Assembly (NCBI GenBank): GCA_024228355.1
Contig: JAAETN010000475.1
Span: 1 to 36,361 of the forward strand
Direction of reading: 5' to 3'
DNA length: 36,361 nucleotides
From: Maribacter sp.
Lineage (GTDB): Bacteria; Bacteroidota; Bacteroidia; Flavobacteriales; Flavobacteriaceae
The first letter of the stretch is position 1, and each line of letters starts with the position of its first letter. The translations under genes and the position numbers were made by a program. The notes under the pieces were generated by a model, which saw nothing but the letters and a program-made list of their open reading frames with translations, made no database searches and was not told the origin of the DNA. Shown here in pieces: positions 33,799 to 36,361 of this stretch.

Positions 33799-34446
33799 TT
33801 AAGGAGCTAGTCGCTCTATTTTCCAACTAAAATCATCTTGCAAGGAATAGCGGATCCTATCGTGTAATCGATTGGGTCTTCCTTGCCAAAATTCAATGGA
33901 CACTGGTCTTACCAAATATCCTCCCCAATAATCAGGACGTGGTATTTCCTTGCCTTCATATTTCGCTTCCAAGTCTTTTAACTTTTCTTCCAGAACAGCT
34001 CTTGAAGCAATAACCTTGCTCTGGTCAGATACAATTGCACCTAACTTGCTACCTTCGGGTCGGGATTCAAAATAACCATCTGATAAATTTTCCGCAATCT
34101 TTTCTGCAGTTCCTTTAATAATGACCTGTCGCTCCATGGAATGCCAAAAGAAAGAAAGGCAAACATTCGGGTTTACTTCAATGGCGTTCCCTTTTTCACT
34201 TTCATAATTTGTATAGAAAATAAAACCCTCATAGGTATATTTCTTCAAAAGGACTACCCGATTCTTGGGATACCCATCCAAACCAATGGTTGAAATACAC
34301 ATTGTATTGGTCTCGTCAACCGTATTTGAAGCCTCAACTTCGTAAAACCACTTTTGAAACAACTCCATGGGGTTGTCTGAAATAGTATCCTCATTCAAGG
34401 CACTCTTTCCGTAAGATTTTCTATAATTTCCTAAGTCGTTCTCCAT
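33799..34446 (-). CDS. pdxH: Pyridoxamine/pyridoxine 5'-phosphate oxidase
   Basis: FMN-dependent oxidation of PNP or PMP to pyridoxal 5'-phosphate. Full length (215 residues): MENDLGNYRKSYGKSAL, NRVVLLKKYTYEGFIFYTNYESEKG near residue 65-90, SFFWHSMERQVIIKG near 105, SRPEGSKLGAIVSDQS near 130-146, and the C-terminal FWQGRPNRLHDR with IERLAP. First gene of the run that continues with sixA, ppk1 and ppx. I found no exact TAnnTTTG box in the 123 bp upstream. Confidence 0.97.
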   Translation of the reverse strand: MENDLGNYRKSYGKSALNEDTISDNPMELFQKWFYEVEASNTVDETNTMCISTIGLDGYPKNRVVLLKKYTYEGFIFYTNYESEKGNAIEVNPNVCLSFFWHSMERQVIIKGTAEKIAENLSDGYFESRPEGSKLGAIVSDQSKVIASRAVLEEKLKDLEAKYEGKEIPRPDYWGGYLVRPVSIEFWQGRPNRLHDRIRYSLQDDFSWKIERLAP

Positions 34447-34569
34447 GGTATAACAATCTTAAAACAAGATAGACAAAGTTCAACAAAAGATGGGAAAAAG
34501 GGAAGATTTATGGTGTTTTTATTGAGGTCTAAAATGCGATGGAATAAACCCTAGAGCCAAATATGATGC

Positions 34570-35475
34570 CTATATATCAATTTGCATTCCATCATCGGCC
34601 AAAACAACCTTCTGGAATATTTCCTGAGCTTCTTCTTTAAAGAGTGCAATCGATTTATAGCGTGTGGAGTAATGACCCAGGATTAATATGCCGACCTCAG
34701 CTTTTTTGGCAATAGTTGCGGCCTCTTTGGCGGTTGCATGTTTGGTTTTGGCAGATAGGTGAGCCTCAGTTTCCAAAAATGTGGATTCATGGTATAACGC
34801 ATCAATCATTTTTATTTGACCTATAATTTCCGGATAGTATCCTGTATCACTGCAATAGGCATAACACTTGGCCTTGGGAGGATCAAATGTGAGTTTGATA
34901 TTGGGAACAATCGTGCCATTATCCAAAGTAATGTCCTTACCATTTTTGATATTCTGAAAATAACATTTGTCTATCTTATATTTTGCCACGGCCTCAATAT
35001 TCAATTTACGTTCTCCCAATTTCTCGCTGAAAAGAAAACCATTCGTATATATACGGTGATCTAAAGGAATAGTTTCTACGGTCACTTTTTCATCCTCATA
35101 AATGATTTCAGGTTCTTTAGCGGTGAGCTCATGAAACCTTATTGGATAATTGGTCCATGAGTCTCCCAATTTTAATAGTAAGGTAATAGCTTCTTTAATG
35201 CCCTTTGGTCCGTAAATATGCATCTCCTTGTCCCTTCCCAAAAGACGAAAGGTTGATAATAATCCGGGTAATCCAAAAAAATGATCGCCATGAAGATGGG
35301 AAATAAAAATATGGTTGATTCTGGAAAATTTTATTTTGTATTTGCGAAGTTGTACTTGGGTGCCCTCTCCACAATCTATTAAAAACAAATGGTTTTTAAT
35401 CTCCAGTACTTGGGAGGTAGGGTTGGTAAGTGTGCGCGGGGTTGCTGCATAACAGCCTAATATGTTTAACTTCAT
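34570..35475 (-). CDS. rnz: Ribonuclease Z (tRNA 3' endonuclease)
   Basis: Zinc beta-lactamase-fold endonuclease that trims the 3' trailers of tRNA precursors. Motif II is SHLHGDHFFGLPGLL near residue 59-73; further ligands are in YCSDTGYYP near 207, HESTFLE near 228 and LGHYSTRYK near 266. The HEAT-like lid and length of 301 fit bacterial RNase Z. It lies 34 bp after the small STAS-like gene, separated by a small AT-rich palindrome (AATTCAG-N4-CTGAATT). Confidence 0.96.
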   Translation of the reverse strand: MKLNILGCYAATPRTLTNPTSQVLEIKNHLFLIDCGEGTQVQLRKYKIKFSRINHIFISHLHGDHFFGLPGLLSTFRLLGRDKEMHIYGPKGIKEAITLLLKLGDSWTNYPIRFHELTAKEPEIIYEDEKVTVETIPLDHRIYTNGFLFSEKLGERKLNIEAVAKYKIDKCYFQNIKNGKDITLDNGTIVPNIKLTFDPPKAKCYAYCSDTGYYPEIIGQIKMIDALYHESTFLETEAHLSAKTKHATAKEAATIAKKAEVGILILGHYSTRYKSIALFKEEAQEIFQKVVLADDGMQIDI

Positions 35476-35490
35476 AAATCCAAAATTGTG

Positions 35491-35508
35491 AATTCAGAAT
35501 GCTGAATT
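35491..35508. repeat. AT-rich palindrome between the STAS-like gene and rnz
   Basis: AATTCAG-AATG-CTGAATT, perfect 7-bp arms. It could form a weak hairpin in the minus-strand mRNA just upstream of the rnz start. No U-run follows on the minus strand, so it is not a terminator in that direction. Confidence 0.4.
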
Positions 35509-35509
35509 T

Positions 35510-35842
35510 TTATATATCCAAATCCCTTTCTATTTCTTCCATCTCGATGATGTCCTTGGCTTCTTGAATTGTAGGTACAACACAAATTTCTTCTGGCACT
35601 TCTTCAAAAGACACCTTATCGGTCACCAGAACGAATGACTTTTTCAGACCTCTATGCGCATTGGAAATTTGAAGAAATTCCAAAATATCTCCAGCCGTAA
35701 GATCTGAGAAGGAGAAAAGATTTACGATGATATTGTCATTCTTCACATTTGGATAGCCTTTGCTCAGGTTCTTCAAAAACTCCTGAAGCGCAATATTTTC
35801 CTGGAAAATTATGGTAGTGGTACCATCCTTATCAAAAATCAT
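35510..35842 (-). CDS. Small STAS-like protein preceding RNase Z
   Basis: A 110-residue cytoplasmic protein in the style of anti-sigma-factor antagonists: a buried strand NDNIIVNLFSFSDL where the STAS loop usually lies, a helix (GDILEFLQISNAHRG), a strand KKSFVLVTDKV and the end VVPTIQEAKDIIEMEEIERDL. I see no clear conserved phosphorylatable Ser in the usual position, although Ser and Thr are present in the loop. It lies six bp after pyrB and 34 bp before rnz. Its role is unknown; it may be a general partner protein. Confidence 0.8.
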   Translation of the reverse strand: MIFDKDGTTTIIFQENIALQEFLKNLSKGYPNVKNDNIIVNLFSFSDLTAGDILEFLQISNAHRGLKKSFVLVTDKVSFEEVPEEICVVPTIQEAKDIIEMEEIERDLDI

Positions 35843-35848
35843 AAAGTC

Positions 35849-36361
35849 CTATTTTATTTTTGAGGCCAATAGATATATAGCCGCCATACGAATGGCGACC
35901 CCATTTTCTACCTGATCCAAAATAATGGATTGTTTTGAATCTGCAACATCACTTGTTATCTCCACGCCCCTATTAATTGGTCCTGGGTGCATTATCACTA
36001 TTTCCTTGTCCAAAGAATCCAATAGTGCCTTGTTAACCCCAAATTGTTGGGTGTATTCCCTAGTGGTTGGGAAATAACTAATATCCAACCGTTCATTCTG
36101 AATACGTAACATATTTGCAACATCACACCAATTCAGGGCTTCCCGCAAATTAGTTTCAACCTCAACCCCTAAAGATTCAATGTGCTTGGGCATTAAGGTC
36201 TTTGGGCCACAAACTTTAACTTGTGCACCCTGAAGTTTTAAAGCGAAAATATTTGACAAGGCCACTCTTGAATGTAAAATATCCCCAACAATAACGACTT
36301 TCTTGCCCGTTACATCACCTAGTTTTTCACGAATGGAGAAAGAATCCAATAAGGCTTGTGT
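35849..36361 (-). CDS. pyrB: Aspartate carbamoyltransferase catalytic subunit, 5' end missing
   Basis: Second step of pyrimidine synthesis: carbamoyl phosphate plus aspartate to carbamoyl aspartate. The frame is open to the window edge; the visible protein begins TQALLDSFSIREK, the end of the HPTQALLD block that holds the carbamoyl-phosphate-binding residues, so the methionine of the ORF track (a TTG codon) is internal. Further marks are VVIVGDILHSRVALSN, MLRIQNER and the conserved MHPGPINRGVEI near the C-terminus. Roughly the first 135-140 residues lie outside. The small STAS-like gene follows after six bp. Confidence 0.96.
   Translation of the reverse strand, partial: TQALLDSFSIREKLGDVTGKKVVIVGDILHSRVALSNIFALKLQGAQVKVCGPKTLMPKHIESLGVEVETNLREALNWCDVANMLRIQNERLDISYFPTTREYTQQFGVNKALLDSLDKEIVIMHPGPINRGVEITSDVADSKQSIILDQVENGVAIRMAAIYLLASKIK

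Noticed and set aside
35491-35512. AT-rich palindrome before rnz as a terminator
   Set aside because: On the minus strand, the direction of transcription, no U-run follows; the T-run is only on the plus strand, where no gene is read.

Overview
The window looks like a core-chromosome segment of a marine-type member of the Flavobacteriaceae (Bacteroidota). Support comes from the A+T-rich composition, near absence of Shine-Dalgarno sites, promoters of the Bacteroidota type (TTTG, about 19 bases, then TAnnTTTG), a DnaX without the zinc-binding cysteines, the DUF3822-rsmD gene pair, a fused aspartokinase-homoserine dehydrogenase, and a lipoprotein with a Bacteroidota surface-export signature. Genus cannot be read from the sequence alone. 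No insertion sequence, prophage, CRISPR array or tRNA gene was seen.

Layout. 1-1697 (+): 3' part of an acetyl-CoA acetyltransferase, then an SH3-NlpC/P60 protein lacking its catalytic cysteine. 1750-5579 (-): gyrA followed by a periplasmic TPR protein. 5838-8992 (+): clpC with a clear terminator, then a small STAS-like protein. 9030-10577 (-): bifunctional NAD(P)HX repair enzyme. 10631-15522 (+): threonine operon thrA-thrB-thrC, preceded by a Bacteroidota promoter and a previously unlisted 30-codon leader ORF rich in threonine codons. 15626-18833 (+): gcvT, an NAD-dependent sugar-nucleotide-type reductase, pterin-4a-carbinolamine dehydratase, a heptanucleotide tandem repeat and a YebC/PmpR regulator. 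19035-19523 (+): small lipoprotein. 19520-24676 (-): tight six-gene run of helicase, DUF4126 membrane protein, CMP-Kdo-type cytidylyltransferase, HAD phosphatase, KdnB-like Kdo 8-oxidase and a PlsC-like acyltransferase, suggesting modified Kdo (8-amino-Kdo) or lipid A/LPS work. 24940-26943 (+): membrane-anchored protein, DUF3822 protein, rsmD. 27048-27357 (-): RNase P RNA. 27488-30302 (+): dnaX and miaE, with a TMEM220-type membrane protein on the other strand between them. 30320-34446 (-): pdxH, sixA-type phosphatase, ppk1, ppx, a polyphosphate cassette. 34570-36361 (-): partial pyrB, STAS-like small protein, RNase Z.

The most interesting signals are regulatory: the Thr-rich leader ORF of the thr operon, the perfect 19-bp palindrome that supplies a -7 box to both divergent genes upstream of it, and two promoters that would give leaderless or almost leaderless mRNAs. 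At protein level, the dead NlpC/P60 enzyme and the KdnB-like oxidase without its aminotransferase partner deserve a second look.
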